From Erythrobacter litoralis HTCC2594 (GTDB taxonomy: Bacteria; Pseudomonadota; Alphaproteobacteria; Sphingomonadales; Sphingomonadaceae), in contig NC_007722.1 in the NCBI RefSeq assembly GCF_000013005.1, forward strand, positions 2,981,501-3,045,500: a stretch of DNA of 64,000 bases, in the 5' to 3' direction. Positions within the stretch are counted from its first letter, which is position 1. Every line of letters begins with the position of its first letter. Position numbers and translations under genes: made by a program. The notes under the pieces are model-generated. The model searched no databases, had not been told where the DNA came from, and saw only the letters and a list, made by a program, of their open reading frames with translations. Below, piece by piece: positions 43,979 to 53,453 of the stretch.

Positions 43979-44397
43979 GATCCCCCATACTAAGAGGCTG
44001 GTTCCTGGTCAGAGGCCAGCGAGATGGGGGCAAAGGGCGTCCATATTCATCTTGTACTATATCCGAACCATTGTCGCCGTCGGCACGGCGAACGCTTCGT
44101 TGGTCTCGATGCCAGCTGGGGCAAAAGCTTTATCGGGAGCAACTCGCTTAGCGCGCCAACCATTGCTGATCTTTAGCAAACGTTCACTCCGCGTGCGATC
44201 TGGATCGTGGCCCATGGGGTCAAGAGATAAGGCGCTTTACTAATATCACGCGGATGTATATGCCCATGGACGGGGATTGGGCTAATTCTCTCCCTCTCCT
44301 CTCCACAGACTAAGGGGCGACCCTCGAGGTCGCCCCATTTTGCAGTAAGCGGCGGAGCCAATTATCGTCGCACTGAAGAGATGGGAAGGGATGCTAT
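43979..44397. other. Non-coding gap between hydrolase and second receptor
   Basis: No credible gene is seen in these 419 bp. Directly after the hydrolase stop a structured hairpin occurs: CCCCCAT (43982-43988) pairs with ATGGGGG (44024-44030) and encloses GCTGG/CCAGC (43997-44001, 44016-44020). A T run does not follow. The 3' half holds the strong hairpin at 44314-44336 described separately. Confidence 0.6.
44314..44341 (+). terminator. Strong hairpin 57 bp upstream of the TonB receptor
   Basis: GGGGCGACC (44314-44322), loop CTCGA and GGTCGCCCC (44328-44336) make a perfect 9-bp GC stem followed by ATTTT. It looks like a Rho-independent terminator for upstream transcription, or an attenuator if the receptor promoter is further upstream. 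Confidence 0.7.
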
Positions 44398-47334
44398 ATG
44401 ACACTGAGAGCGATGGTGCTCGCCACTTCGGCCATCTTGGCTTGGCCGCAGATGGCTTTAGCGCAGGATTCCACAACTGATGAGGCGGAACCCCAAGGAT
44501 CCGTAATCATCGTGACGGCCCAACGCCAATCTCAAAGTTTGCAAGAGGTGCCGATCGCGGTTAGTGCCTTCGATGCTACGGCTCTCGAAAGCCAGCAGAT
44601 CGAGAACGCTGCTGACCTTCAATTGACGCTCCCGAACGTCTCATTTTCGAAGGGCAACTTCACCGGGTCGTCCTTCACCATCCGTGGTATCGGCGATCTT
44701 TGTGTTGGTGTGACGTGTGACGCAGCGACGGCTATCCATATCAATGGTTCCCCACTTTTTGGTACCCGGCTGTTCGAAACAGAATATTTCGACCTTGAGC
44801 GAATTGAGGTCCTACGGGGGCCGCAGGGCACCCTCTTCGGCCGCAACGCTACCTCGGGTGTTGTCAACCTTGTGACAGCCAAGCCTGACCTCGGTTCTTT
44901 CGGCGCGGCCGGAGAGTTCGAGTATGGGAATTACAACAGCATCAAGGCCGAGGGGATGGTCAATGTCCCGATCGGCGATTCTATCGGCGTTCGGGTAGCC
45001 GGATTCTTTCTGAATCGCGACGGTTACACCACAAACCTTTTCGACAATTCGGATGTCGACGACCGAGACATGTACGCTGTTCGTGGTTCTCTTCGTTTTG
45101 AACCCGGTGCCGATACCACTCTCGACTTCATGGCATATTATTTCAGGGAAGATGACACCCGTTTACGTAATCAAAAGCAGGCCTGCCAGCGTGACCCGCT
45201 CGGCGTGCTGGGTTGTCTGAACAATCGCCGCGACTTTGACATCACCAATGCCAATTCCACAGTCGGCGCAACGCTCAGTTCGCAAGAGTTCTTCGCTATT
45301 CAGGGAATTCCCTCAGTACTGGGATTGGGAAGCCTGTACGGCCCCGATGCATTTGCAGGATTCGATAAGCCCGACGATGTGCGCACGGTAAACACGGCGT
45401 ATACTCCATTCTATTTTGCCGATGAAGTGCAGCTACAGGCCCGTCTCGAGCAGCGCATCGGAGCTATGACACTGACTGCAACCGGTCTTTATCAGGACAC
45501 CGAAGTCGATTCCCGGCAGGACTACTTTCTGGGCATTCAGGATCGTACCGGCTTTGCTACGGCCTTGAACGTGTTGTCCGGCTTCGCGGCCAACGGTTTG
45601 CCTACCGGCCTCCCCGCACCTGCACCGGCGTTCGTGCCAGGTTCGTCGGCGTATTTTACCCCGATTGTGGAGGCTCTCATCCCCAATGGCCCAGGGGGCG
45701 TATTGTGCACCTCCGATAACGATGATGGGAACAGGGGCGCGTTCGAAGGTAATGTATTGTGCGGCGAAACGCCGCTATCCTTCGACAGGTCTTCAGAGCA
45801 ACGCGAATCCTGGAGCGGCGAAATCCTCCTTTCCAGTGATTTCGACGGAGCATTCAATTTCCTGCTCGGAGGGATCTATGCAAAGTCCAAGACTACCGAC
45901 AACAGTTACTATGTAAACTCATTCGCGCTTGACTACGCCAGTGCCATTCTGGGATCGTTTGGTACTTTGGCAGGCGGTGCACCGCCATCCTACTTCGCAA
46001 CATCCATGTACCGCAACAATTCTCTCGAGGCTAATCTTGAGAGCTTCGGTGTGTTCGGAGAGATCTACGTCGACCTGACCGAGCGTCTGACCTTCACCGG
46101 AGGTTTGCGGTATAACGACGACAAGAAAGACGTGACTGCGCGCACGACCTTGATTAGCTTCCTCAATCCTTACGCGAATGACGGGGAGCCGTTCGACAGC
46201 CCGATCACTCCCTTAACCGGTCCCTCTGGTCTTTTTGATGCCGATCCTGGTACGCCAGGTGAGCAGCTGACGCAATTTAGAGAAGTAGGTTTCGATGAAA
46301 TAACCGGGCGTGCGGTGCTCGACTACGAAGTTACGCCTGACAATTCGATTTACGCATCTTATGCCAGGGGCTATAAATCCGGGGGTATCAACCCGCCCCT
46401 TTCGCCCGTTTTCGATGTGGCTGAAAGCTTCGGATCAGAAACCATCGACGCATTTGAAATCGGATCGAAAAATACCTTTGCGAATGGCGCACTGCAATTA
46501 AACGCTACTGCATTCTACTATAAGTATAGCGGGTTGCAGCTTAGCCGCATCGTCGCCCGTACCTCAGTTAATGATACTATCGATGCCGATATCTGGGGTG
46601 TGGAACTAGAGTCCGTTATCCGGCCCGATCCCGATTGGCTTGTCAACTTGACGTTCAGTTATCTCAACGCGGAAGTTGCCGGCGACCAGTTCTTCTCCAA
46701 TCCGCGCGACCCGGGTGGCGGCGATCCTGATGCCGTCATCATCAAGGATATCAGCAACGGTGCTAATTGTGCCGTAACCGGGCCAGCCCCCGGCGTGGCC
46801 GACGCATTCGTCGCCGGAGTGAACGCAGCTCTGGGTCTTCGTGGTCCCGAAGAATTTCCTAACGACGGCAATCTTGCGTCAAGCGGCGCATTCAGCATTT
46901 GCGATGTCTTGGCCGGAGCCGTTCCGGCGGGCAGCGGCCTTGCGGTATTAAGCCCTGGCGTAGAGGTCAACATAAAAGGGAACAAGTTGCCGCAGGCCCC
47001 CGAAATGAAGGTTTCGATGGGTGTGCAGTACACCGCCACTTTCGACAATGGCATGACTCTGGTTCCTCGCGTGGACGTAGCGCTGACTGGTGAGCAATAC
47101 GGCAATATCTTTAACGGCAGGGTCAACCGGATCGAGCCATTCGTGCAAGCCAACGCGATCGTGCAGTTGAACAGTGCGGATGAGCGTTGGTTCGTGCGCG
47201 GATTTGTTCAGAACATTTTCGACAGCAGCTCGGTGACAGGATTGTACTTGACCGACGCATCCTCGGGGAATTTTACCAATATCTACACTTTGGATCCTCG
47301 TAGATATGGTGTTGCTTTGGGGTTCAGTTTCTAA
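44398..47334 (+). CDS. TonB-dependent outer-membrane receptor
   Basis: This 978-residue receptor has a signal peptide (MTLRAMVLATSAILAWPQMA), a TonB-box-like segment (SVIIVTAQRQSQSLQEVP), a plug with YFDLERIEVLRGPQGTLFGR and ATSGVVNLVTAKPD, and a beta barrel ending DPRRYGVALGFSF with terminal Phe. The N-terminal plug is close in design to the receptor at 25929-28661, but loops differ. It is likely the second importer of the catabolic island. A GGGAAGGGATG ribosome-site region lies just upstream of ATG 44398. Confidence 0.94.
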   Translation: MTLRAMVLATSAILAWPQMALAQDSTTDEAEPQGSVIIVTAQRQSQSLQEVPIAVSAFDATALESQQIENAADLQLTLPNVSFSKGNFTGSSFTIRGIGDLCVGVTCDAATAIHINGSPLFGTRLFETEYFDLERIEVLRGPQGTLFGRNATSGVVNLVTAKPDLGSFGAAGEFEYGNYNSIKAEGMVNVPIGDSIGVRVAGFFLNRDGYTTNLFDNSDVDDRDMYAVRGSLRFEPGADTTLDFMAYYFREDDTRLRNQKQACQRDPLGVLGCLNNRRDFDITNANSTVGATLSSQEFFAIQGIPSVLGLGSLYGPDAFAGFDKPDDVRTVNTAYTPFYFADEVQLQARLEQRIGAMTLTATGLYQDTEVDSRQDYFLGIQDRTGFATALNVLSGFAANGLPTGLPAPAPAFVPGSSAYFTPIVEALIPNGPGGVLCTSDNDDGNRGAFEGNVLCGETPLSFDRSSEQRESWSGEILLSSDFDGAFNFLLGGIYAKSKTTDNSYYVNSFALDYASAILGSFGTLAGGAPPSYFATSMYRNNSLEANLESFGVFGEIYVDLTERLTFTGGLRYNDDKKDVTARTTLISFLNPYANDGEPFDSPITPLTGPSGLFDADPGTPGEQLTQFREVGFDEITGRAVLDYEVTPDNSIYASYARGYKSGGINPPLSPVFDVAESFGSETIDAFEIGSKNTFANGALQLNATAFYYKYSGLQLSRIVARTSVNDTIDADIWGVELESVIRPDPDWLVNLTFSYLNAEVAGDQFFSNPRDPGGGDPDAVIIKDISNGANCAVTGPAPGVADAFVAGVNAALGLRGPEEFPNDGNLASSGAFSICDVLAGAVPAGSGLAVLSPGVEVNIKGNKLPQAPEMKVSMGVQYTATFDNGMTLVPRVDVALTGEQYGNIFNGRVNRIEPFVQANAIVQLNSADERWFVRGFVQNIFDSSSVTGLYLTDASSGNFTNIYTLDPRRYGVALGFSF

Positions 47335-47774
47335 CAGGTCCAGATCGTGTTGGCGGGGAGATCGGTGGTCCTCCCAACGACCCGAACGGACAGTGCCAGC
47401 TAGTTCGTATTTCGACCCATGACTTTATAGCTTTTCCAGAGCGGCGTAATGCTCGATGACCGCCTCGTAAGCCTACCGACGAGGCGGTCATCGAACCGGC
47501 CAAATGCGAGCTGCACTCGAAATGCCTGTACGATCGCTCGTTGATGTCGCTACGAGATGCTCGCGGAAAGCTTAAGGCCTTACATAGATACGACAATGAA
47601 GAGTCACCGAATAGTGCAATCGGGATATCCGATGGTGATACTGGCAAACGCACTCTGCGAAAGGCGGAAACATGCTGCCCCCTATGATCCAAGATTGGGT
47701 CACAGTGCACGAGGTGCTGACGCGTTAGGAAAAGTTGGAAGGGGCTGCGGGGCAGACTTCTGAGAAAACTTATC
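47335..47774. other. Non-coding gap between convergent receptor and efflux genes
   Basis: These 440 bp separate the receptor stop from the stop of the minus-strand outer-membrane efflux gene. No gene is supported. The striking content is a perfect 16-bp inverted repeat (47453-47468 with 47479-47494) described next. The rest shows no repeat or frame I can defend. Confidence 0.6.
47453..47494. terminator. Perfect 16-bp stem-loop between convergent genes
   Basis: TCGATGACCGCCTCGT and ACGAGGCGGTCATCGA are exact reverse complements separated by 10 nt (AAGCCTACCG). The place, between convergent operons, fits a bidirectional transcription stop, although neither strand has a T run after the stem. 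Confidence 0.6.
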
Positions 47775-49292
47775 CTAACTCTGTTCAGGTTTCATAACTG
47801 ATTTTCGATCGACCGGAGCTGGCTCAACCGACGTGCGATTGTCGCGAGACAATTCGACCCATCCCAACCCAAGCGACTTCTGGATCGCGATCCAGCCATT
47901 TGTCATGGCGGCGATCGCCCGATCGAGATTTGCTCTGGCCTGTTCGCGCTTGCGGATCGAAGTGTTGAGTTCGCCTTGCGAGATTACCCCCGCGGCGCGG
48001 CGTTGCTCGTTAAGCTCCGCAGCCGTGTCGGCCTGCCGACTGATCTGCGCCAGCGCGGCTACGTTGGCTCTTTGTTGCCCGAACCGAGCAAGCGATTGTT
48101 CGGCGTCGCGTAGTGCGCCCAGGACCACTTCAAGATAGCGCGCTTCGGCCTCGTCGCGCGCACTCTCGGCCTGATCGATCGATGCTGCCGTGCGGCCGAA
48201 ATCAAGCAGGTTCCACTGCAGCCGCGGCAAAGCGATTGCCGATAAGTTGCCCGGGTCCAGGATGTCGTCGGGCTCCGATCCGCCCAAACCGAGAATCCCC
48301 ATGAAGGAAATCTTGGGGAAGCGAGCAGCCTCTGCCACGCCAATGCGCGCATTCGCCGCGGCCAGCATGCGTTCGGCGGCTCGAACATCCGGCCGCCGCG
48401 CTATTAGCGCTGCGGGATCGCCCACCGCGACCCGTTCGGGGGGAAGCGGAATTTCGGCCTGAGCCGCCAGGAGCCCGTCGAGTGCGCCGGGCGCTTCGCC
48501 CGTCAGCACCGCGAGTGTGTCCTTGAACACATCGATGTCCGCTTGAGCTTCGGCGATCTGCGACTTGAGCAGTTCGAGCTCGGCGTTCGCGTCACCGACC
48601 GGAAACAGTGCGAGAGCGCCCTGTGTATAGCGCTGATAGGTCAGTTCGAGAATTTGCTGCTGCAAGTCGCGCTCTCGCTGGACAAGCTCGAGTCGCCCCT
48701 GCGCTTCTCGCAGGCTCACATACGCCCGCGCGACCTCGGCGGCGAGCTGGACTTTCGCATCCTCGGCGTTCGCCACCGAGGCCGCAGCCTGAGCGTTAAT
48801 GGCCTCGACACGCCGTGCCTGCCCCCCAGCGAAATCGATCTCCCAGTTTGCATTGAGCCCGACGTTGTAGACGCTGAGGCTGTCCTGCTCTTCGGTGTCT
48901 GCAGGAGCGCCGGGCGATCCCGGGGGCGGGCCGCTGCCGATATCTAGCCCTGGGATATTCGCCTGGACCGCAGTCGCCTGCGCAGCCACGGCGGGTAGCC
49001 GGTTGGCGCGCTCCTGGCGGACAGAAGCCCTTGCCTGTTCGATGCGAGCGCGCGCCGCGGCCACGCCCGGATTGCCGACCTGCGCGCGCGCCTCCAGTTC
49101 ATTGAGAACCGGATCGCCGAGCAGCGTCCACCAGTCGCCGGCAATCGGCGCTAACGGATCGATTTCGGGGCCGGCCCGTACGAACGCATTGCCTGCGGCG
49201 GTCGCAAGTTGCGGGGGACCGGCATAGTCGGGACCGGACATGCAACCCGCGAGGAGCGCCATGGGAGCGAGGAGGGTTAGGGTCTTGCGCAT
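47775..49292 (-). CDS. NodT-type outer-membrane efflux lipoprotein
   Basis: The 505-residue protein is a TolC-like outer-membrane channel of the NodT family. The start at 49292 gives a lipobox, MALLAGC, with Cys about residue 17 and then MSGPDYAGPP, typical of NodT lipoproteins. Two OEP helical repeats follow with long coiled coils (for example RARIEQARASVRQERANRL). It lies 7 bp downstream of emrB and completes an EmrA-EmrB-outer-membrane trio. The C-terminal tail past about residue 475 is an extra charged segment. Confidence 0.92.
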   Translation of the reverse strand: MRKTLTLLAPMALLAGCMSGPDYAGPPQLATAAGNAFVRAGPEIDPLAPIAGDWWTLLGDPVLNELEARAQVGNPGVAAARARIEQARASVRQERANRLPAVAAQATAVQANIPGLDIGSGPPPGSPGAPADTEEQDSLSVYNVGLNANWEIDFAGGQARRVEAINAQAAASVANAEDAKVQLAAEVARAYVSLREAQGRLELVQRERDLQQQILELTYQRYTQGALALFPVGDANAELELLKSQIAEAQADIDVFKDTLAVLTGEAPGALDGLLAAQAEIPLPPERVAVGDPAALIARRPDVRAAERMLAAANARIGVAEAARFPKISFMGILGLGGSEPDDILDPGNLSAIALPRLQWNLLDFGRTAASIDQAESARDEAEARYLEVVLGALRDAEQSLARFGQQRANVAALAQISRQADTAAELNEQRRAAGVISQGELNTSIRKREQARANLDRAIAAMTNGWIAIQKSLGLGWVELSRDNRTSVEPAPVDRKSVMKPEQS

Positions 49293-49299
49293 AGAGTTC

Positions 49300-50853
49300 T
49301 CAGTGCATCGAAAGGGATACGTTCTTCGGGAGAGGCTTGAGGAACAGTACCAGCGGCACCGTGACCAGGGTAATCGCGCCCATGGCGAAAAAGACATCGT
49401 TGTAGGTCATCACGAACGCATCGCGCTGAATGATGCCGGAAAGCATCTCCAGCGCGGCCTGTGGGCTGCCCAGCGTCGCCGTCATGCCGTCCAGGTATTC
49501 CTGTAGCCGGGGGCTGTTGGCGTTGAGAGTTTCCTCCATGCGCCGACTATGATGCCACAGGCGCTGGTCCTGGAATGAAGCAAGCCCAGCGAGCGCGAAA
49601 GAGCCACCTAGGTTTCTCGCCGCATTAAAAATACCGGAGGCGTCTCCGGCATCCTCCTTCGCAACCGAAGCAACGGTCGCCTGATTGAGGAACATCATTG
49701 TCAGGATCATGCCAATGCCGCGCAGAAACTGACTTTCGGTGAAAACGCCGCCCCCCGATTCTGCCGTCAAATCAATAGTGATGAAACAGCTCAGCGCCAT
49801 CATGAACATGCCCACGCCGACTGCAATGCGAATGTGTATCCTTCGTATCATGAAGGGCAGCACAGGCATCAGGAGGAAGGCCGGAACACCCATCCAGAAG
49901 ATTACGAACCCAGTCTGCAAGGCGTTGTAGTCGGAGATTATCGCAAGAAATTGCGGGATCACGTAGGTCGAGCCATACATGACCATGCCGAGCGCCAGTG
50001 CCATCACCACGACACTGGCAAACTGCCTGCTGAGCATCAGGCGCAATTTAAGCACCGGCTTGCGTGCATACAGCTGCCCGCAGATCAGAAGCGCGAAGCC
50101 GACGACCGTCATCAGAGTGAGCTGCACGATCAGCGTGGATTCGAACCATTCCTCGCGGTGGCCTTCTTCCAGCACGATGGTCAGCCCACCCAACCCAAGG
50201 ATCATACCGGCTATTCCCGCCCAATCAGCCTCGCGCAGGTAAACCCAGTCCGGCTTTTCATGGGGTAGCCCGATGAATAGTAAAGCAAGGAGCAACGCGC
50301 AGACGGGCACGTTGACGAAGAAGGCGTAGTGCCAGCTCAGGTTCTCGGTAAGCCAGCCCCCCACCAACGGGCCCATTACCGGCCCAAGAACCACGGTCAT
50401 TCCGAAGAGCGCCATGCCGATCGGCTGTTGCGATGGAGGCAGTCGCTTTGCGACGATGGTCATGGCGGTTGGAATAAGCGCGCCGCCCATGAACCCTTGA
50501 CCGGTGCGACCGATGATCATCGTCGTCAGATCGGTGGCAATGCCGCACAACACCGAAAAGGCCGTGAAAGCAGAAACCGCGACGATGAGCAGCGTGCGAA
50601 GGCCGAGCAGTCTTTCCAGCCACGCGCTCAGAGGGATGATGATGATCTCGGCAACAAGGAAGGCTGTCGCGATCCAGGTGCCCTCGGTTCCGGTGGCGCC
50701 GATTTCCCCCTGGATCGTCGGCAGCGCCGAATTGACGATCGAGATGTCAAGCGTTGCCAGCATCGCCCCCAGCGCGCCGGCGGCTACGGCGATCCAGGCC
50801 GTAGCATCGGCCTTTTCGACCGGCGGCGAAACCCCTGCAGCGGCGCCTGCCAT
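49300..50853 (-). CDS. EmrB-type MFS multidrug transporter (DHA2, 14 TM)
   Basis: The 517-residue protein is a DHA2-family drug:H+ antiporter. About 14 hydrophobic segments are visible, together with the N-terminal LATLDISIVNSALPTIQGEI motif, GRTGQGFMGGALIP, and the antiporter motif C-like VLGPVMGPLVGGWL. It pumps lipophilic drugs or metabolites and works with EmrA and an outer-membrane channel. It starts 3 bp after the emrA stop (50857) and is followed by the NodT gene. Substrates are unknown. Confidence 0.94.
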   Translation of the reverse strand: MAGAAAGVSPPVEKADATAWIAVAAGALGAMLATLDISIVNSALPTIQGEIGATGTEGTWIATAFLVAEIIIIPLSAWLERLLGLRTLLIVAVSAFTAFSVLCGIATDLTTMIIGRTGQGFMGGALIPTAMTIVAKRLPPSQQPIGMALFGMTVVLGPVMGPLVGGWLTENLSWHYAFFVNVPVCALLLALLFIGLPHEKPDWVYLREADWAGIAGMILGLGGLTIVLEEGHREEWFESTLIVQLTLMTVVGFALLICGQLYARKPVLKLRLMLSRQFASVVVMALALGMVMYGSTYVIPQFLAIISDYNALQTGFVIFWMGVPAFLLMPVLPFMIRRIHIRIAVGVGMFMMALSCFITIDLTAESGGGVFTESQFLRGIGMILTMMFLNQATVASVAKEDAGDASGIFNAARNLGGSFALAGLASFQDQRLWHHSRRMEETLNANSPRLQEYLDGMTATLGSPQAALEMLSGIIQRDAFVMTYNDVFFAMGAITLVTVPLVLFLKPLPKNVSLSMH

Positions 50854-50856
50854 CGG

Positions 50857-51984
50857 TCAAGCTCCGGCCGCGTTGCGGATCGAATCGAGTTCGTCTCTGG
50901 CGGCGCGCGTATCGACACTCGCGACAACAGACATGCCCGGCACCAGCAGACGCAGAATCTCGGGCGAAGCCTGAATGGATATGCGCACCGGGACGCGCTG
51001 AACGATCTTGGTGAAATTACCCGTCGCGTTCTGTGGCGGAAGGATTGAGAATTCCGCACCGGTACCCGGCGCGATGCTCTCCACTCTTCCTAATAGCTCG
51101 AGGTCCGGCAGCGCGTCGATTTCCAAGGTGACGGGTTGCCCCGGGCGGACAAGTCCGAGCTGCGTTTCCTTGAAATTTGCTGTCACGTAGAGGCGGTCGG
51201 TCGGTACGAGGCTCATAAGGCGTTGGCCAGGCTGGACAAATTGTCCAGGTCGGACCGTGAGGTCACCCACCCGCCCGGAAATACTGGCCTGGAGCGTGGT
51301 CGATGACAGGTTCAGACGGGCGGCCTCGAGTTGCGCACGAGCGGCGTTGGCTTGCGAATTGGCCTGGTCTATCTGCTCGCTAAGCGTGTTCTGTCGGCGC
51401 TGTGCCGCCGTGAGCACGGCGCGCGCTGCCGCGACTTGAGCCTGCGCTTCACTGGCCTGGGCCTCCAGCTGATCGAGCCTCTCGCGCGGCTCCGCTCCCG
51501 AAGCGGCAAGGGGGCGGTACCGGACAACCTGCTCAGCAGCGAGACCAGCCTGTGTAGATGCCGCTGCGAGTTGTGCACGGGCCTGGGCAATTGCCGCGTC
51601 CTGCTCTTGTTGCTGGGCGCGTACCGTATCTGCTCCGGCGAGCGACGCGGCGATCTGGGCTTCGACCTGGTTCGTTTGGGCACGATAATCTCGCACGTCC
51701 AGCTGGACAAGTGCATCGCCCGACGCGACCGTTTGATTCTCCGTCACTAATACGCGCTCGACGTAGCCCGCAATTTTGGGGGAGATGATGACGCTGTCGG
51801 CGGCAATATAAGCGTTGTCGGTGGACTGCTGGAATCTGCCGTACGTCTGATGATTGTAATACCAGTAGCTCCCGGCGAGCAGGACCAGAATGCCGGCGAT
51901 CAGCAGACCCAGCCGGACCCGCGGACTGGACAACCCCGTCGGACGTGCGCCTTCATCGCTAGCCCCTGCTGTCTCGTCCGCCAT
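50857..51984 (-). CDS. EmrA-type membrane fusion protein (HlyD family)
   Basis: This 375-residue periplasmic adaptor has one transmembrane helix (about residues 23-42, LGLLIAGILVLLAGSYWYYN), a lipoyl-like half (IISPKIAGYVERVLVTENQT), a long alpha-helical hairpin (about 90-210, Gln/Ala-rich) and a beta-barrel region (VRPGQFVQPGQRLMSLVPTD). I choose ATG 51984 because AGGAG lies 10 bp upstream; a start 7 codons earlier lacks a ribosome site. It is the first gene of the efflux operon, divergent from a decayed MarR gene that was probably its regulator. Confidence 0.93.
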   Translation of the reverse strand: MADETAGASDEGARPTGLSSPRVRLGLLIAGILVLLAGSYWYYNHQTYGRFQQSTDNAYIAADSVIISPKIAGYVERVLVTENQTVASGDALVQLDVRDYRAQTNQVEAQIAASLAGADTVRAQQQEQDAAIAQARAQLAAASTQAGLAAEQVVRYRPLAASGAEPRERLDQLEAQASEAQAQVAAARAVLTAAQRRQNTLSEQIDQANSQANAARAQLEAARLNLSSTTLQASISGRVGDLTVRPGQFVQPGQRLMSLVPTDRLYVTANFKETQLGLVRPGQPVTLEIDALPDLELLGRVESIAPGTGAEFSILPPQNATGNFTKIVQRVPVRISIQASPEILRLLVPGMSVVASVDTRAARDELDSIRNAAGA

Positions 51985-52005
51985 GATTATTTCGCTCCTC
52001 GCCAT

Positions 52006-52092
52006 CGTTTGAGCCGTTGCGCGAGCGATATAGCGGCCAAAACAAAATGCGAAAGTCCTTTACTACTTTTCTCCGATCGTTAGGAATGTCTC
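52006..52092. promoter_or_regulatory. Efflux operon promoter region
   Basis: This 87-bp gap between emrA and the decayed MarR gene is AT-richer than its surroundings. An inverted repeat AAAGT (52052-52056) / ACTTT (52065-52069) with an 8-bp spacer could be a MarR-type operator. Support is weak and comes from symmetry and position only. Confidence 0.35.
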
Positions 52093-52448
52093 ATGACGGA
52101 AGATGAGGGCACTCTCGCACTCGACAATGTCATCACCGACGACAATCGAATGATCTTCATGATGGACGAGATCAGCCGCGCCGCGTGCAAGCCATTCGAT
52201 GACCGAGCACAGCCGCTGGCCTCAATCGTACGCAGTGGCGTGTGTTGGCGCAGCTCAGAGCTCCTGCCCTGAACCAGACGGACATCGCCAGGCGACTTGA
52301 AATCACATCCTCCAGCAGCGGTCTGGAAGACATGACGCCTTCGCGCATGAATGACCGGACGCGGCTTGCGCAAGTCATAGCAATATACGGTCGTCACGGG
52401 CTGGGCGGCATCGCGTCCGTGTTGGGACTAGGCCGATCTCAAATCTAG
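52093..52448 (+). pseudogene. Decayed MarR gene fused to a UbiB-like N-terminal remnant
   Basis: From ATG 52093 one frame gives MTEDEGTLALDNVITDDNRM and MDEISRAACKPFDDRAQPLA, the MarR N-terminal helix, and stops early. Another frame from about 52218 continues with LNRTQWRVLAQLRAPALNQT and DIARRLEIT, the MarR recognition region. Near the end it reads RLAQVIAIYGRHGLGGIASV LGLG, which resembles the start of the UbiB protein here (RLAELGQIFARHGLKNLGSL LGF). So this is the wreck of a MarR-UbiB pair like the intact one at 21055-23126, with at least one frameshift and large deletions. Confidence 0.75.
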
Positions 52449-52607
52449 AAACATCCGATACGCCCGGAGGCCCCGGTCGAGGCGATTGCGCCAGGAGACG
52501 AGCCTCGGTCATGTTCTATAGCGGACACCCCAATGGAGCATGCGGAACGCGAACTTTCCATGCATCGGCACCTCTGCCGGACGAACAAACCGCTGTCGGC
52601 GTGCTAG

Positions 52608-53453
52608 ATGGAAACTAGCGCAAACTTCTCCGTAGTGGGGTGGATCGGTGGCATTCTGATGCTTACGACCATCGCTTTCGCTGTGTGTTTCATCGATCCC
52701 AAACCAAATCAGGGAACATATCTCGTCAGGTTTGATCGCTCAGTGGAAGGCCTTCAGCCGGGATCGACCGTAACACTATCGGGAGTTCCTGTGGGTCGGG
52801 TAACATCGGTCCGCCTGGCGGAAAATGGACCGGAAAACGTGCTCGTTGTTCTGACTCTCGATCCTTCTGCGGCGAAAGTCCTTGGCCTTGAAGCGACAAT
52901 CAGCACCAATCTGATTACCGGCGAGGCTGCGCTCGTGCTCGAGGGCCGACGGGGTCGTCAGGGCATTTACACCGACAAGTCAGGAAAAAAGATCATTCCC
53001 GCCGCGGACGAAACCGGACTATTCGGGAGGGATGCGACCGCCACTGTAGAGACCGTGGCAAATAGCATTCGCGCTCTGAACGAAGGACTGGAGCCAGAAA
53101 AGCAACGGGTGATCACCTCCGATCTTGTCCGGCTTCGAGTCACGACGACCGCACTCGCATCGGACGCCGAAGGTTGGGACGAACAATTGGCCTCAACAAA
53201 AGGAAGATTGTTCGACTTAAGACAAAGGGTTGGTGGATGGGGATATAATCTTCGAGATGCAGATCGGCGGATCTCAGGCGGGAGCGCTTCGGCTATCGCG
53301 CAAAGACGCCTTCGCCAATTCAGGGAGGGGGTGCAGAACGCTGAAAACAAACTTTCCCAGATAAGGAGTGGCATTCCGGCGGTCGAAGATTCTCTGGTTG
53401 AAGGTGAAACGGACCTTCGCGAGCTTAGTCGCGAACTTGCTCCTCTCAGTTAA
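52608..53453 (+). CDS. MCE/MlaD-domain membrane protein
   Basis: The 281-residue protein has one N-terminal transmembrane helix (about residues 10-30, VGWIGGILMLTTIAFAVCFI), then an MCE/MlaD domain (YLVRFDRSVEGLQPGSTVTL, SGVPVGRVTSVRL, then LITGEAALVLEG), and a helical C-terminal region (about 155-275). MlaD-like proteins bind phospholipids or other lipids as hexameric rings in the periplasm, normally with an ABC permease and ATPase. None of those are adjacent, so it is an orphan here. No clear Shine-Dalgarno precedes ATG 52608, so the start is provisional. Confidence 0.78.
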   Translation: METSANFSVVGWIGGILMLTTIAFAVCFIDPKPNQGTYLVRFDRSVEGLQPGSTVTLSGVPVGRVTSVRLAENGPENVLVVLTLDPSAAKVLGLEATISTNLITGEAALVLEGRRGRQGIYTDKSGKKIIPAADETGLFGRDATATVETVANSIRALNEGLEPEKQRVITSDLVRLRVTTTALASDAEGWDEQLASTKGRLFDLRQRVGGWGYNLRDADRRISGGSASAIAQRRLRQFREGVQNAENKLSQIRSGIPAVEDSLVEGETDLRELSRELAPLS

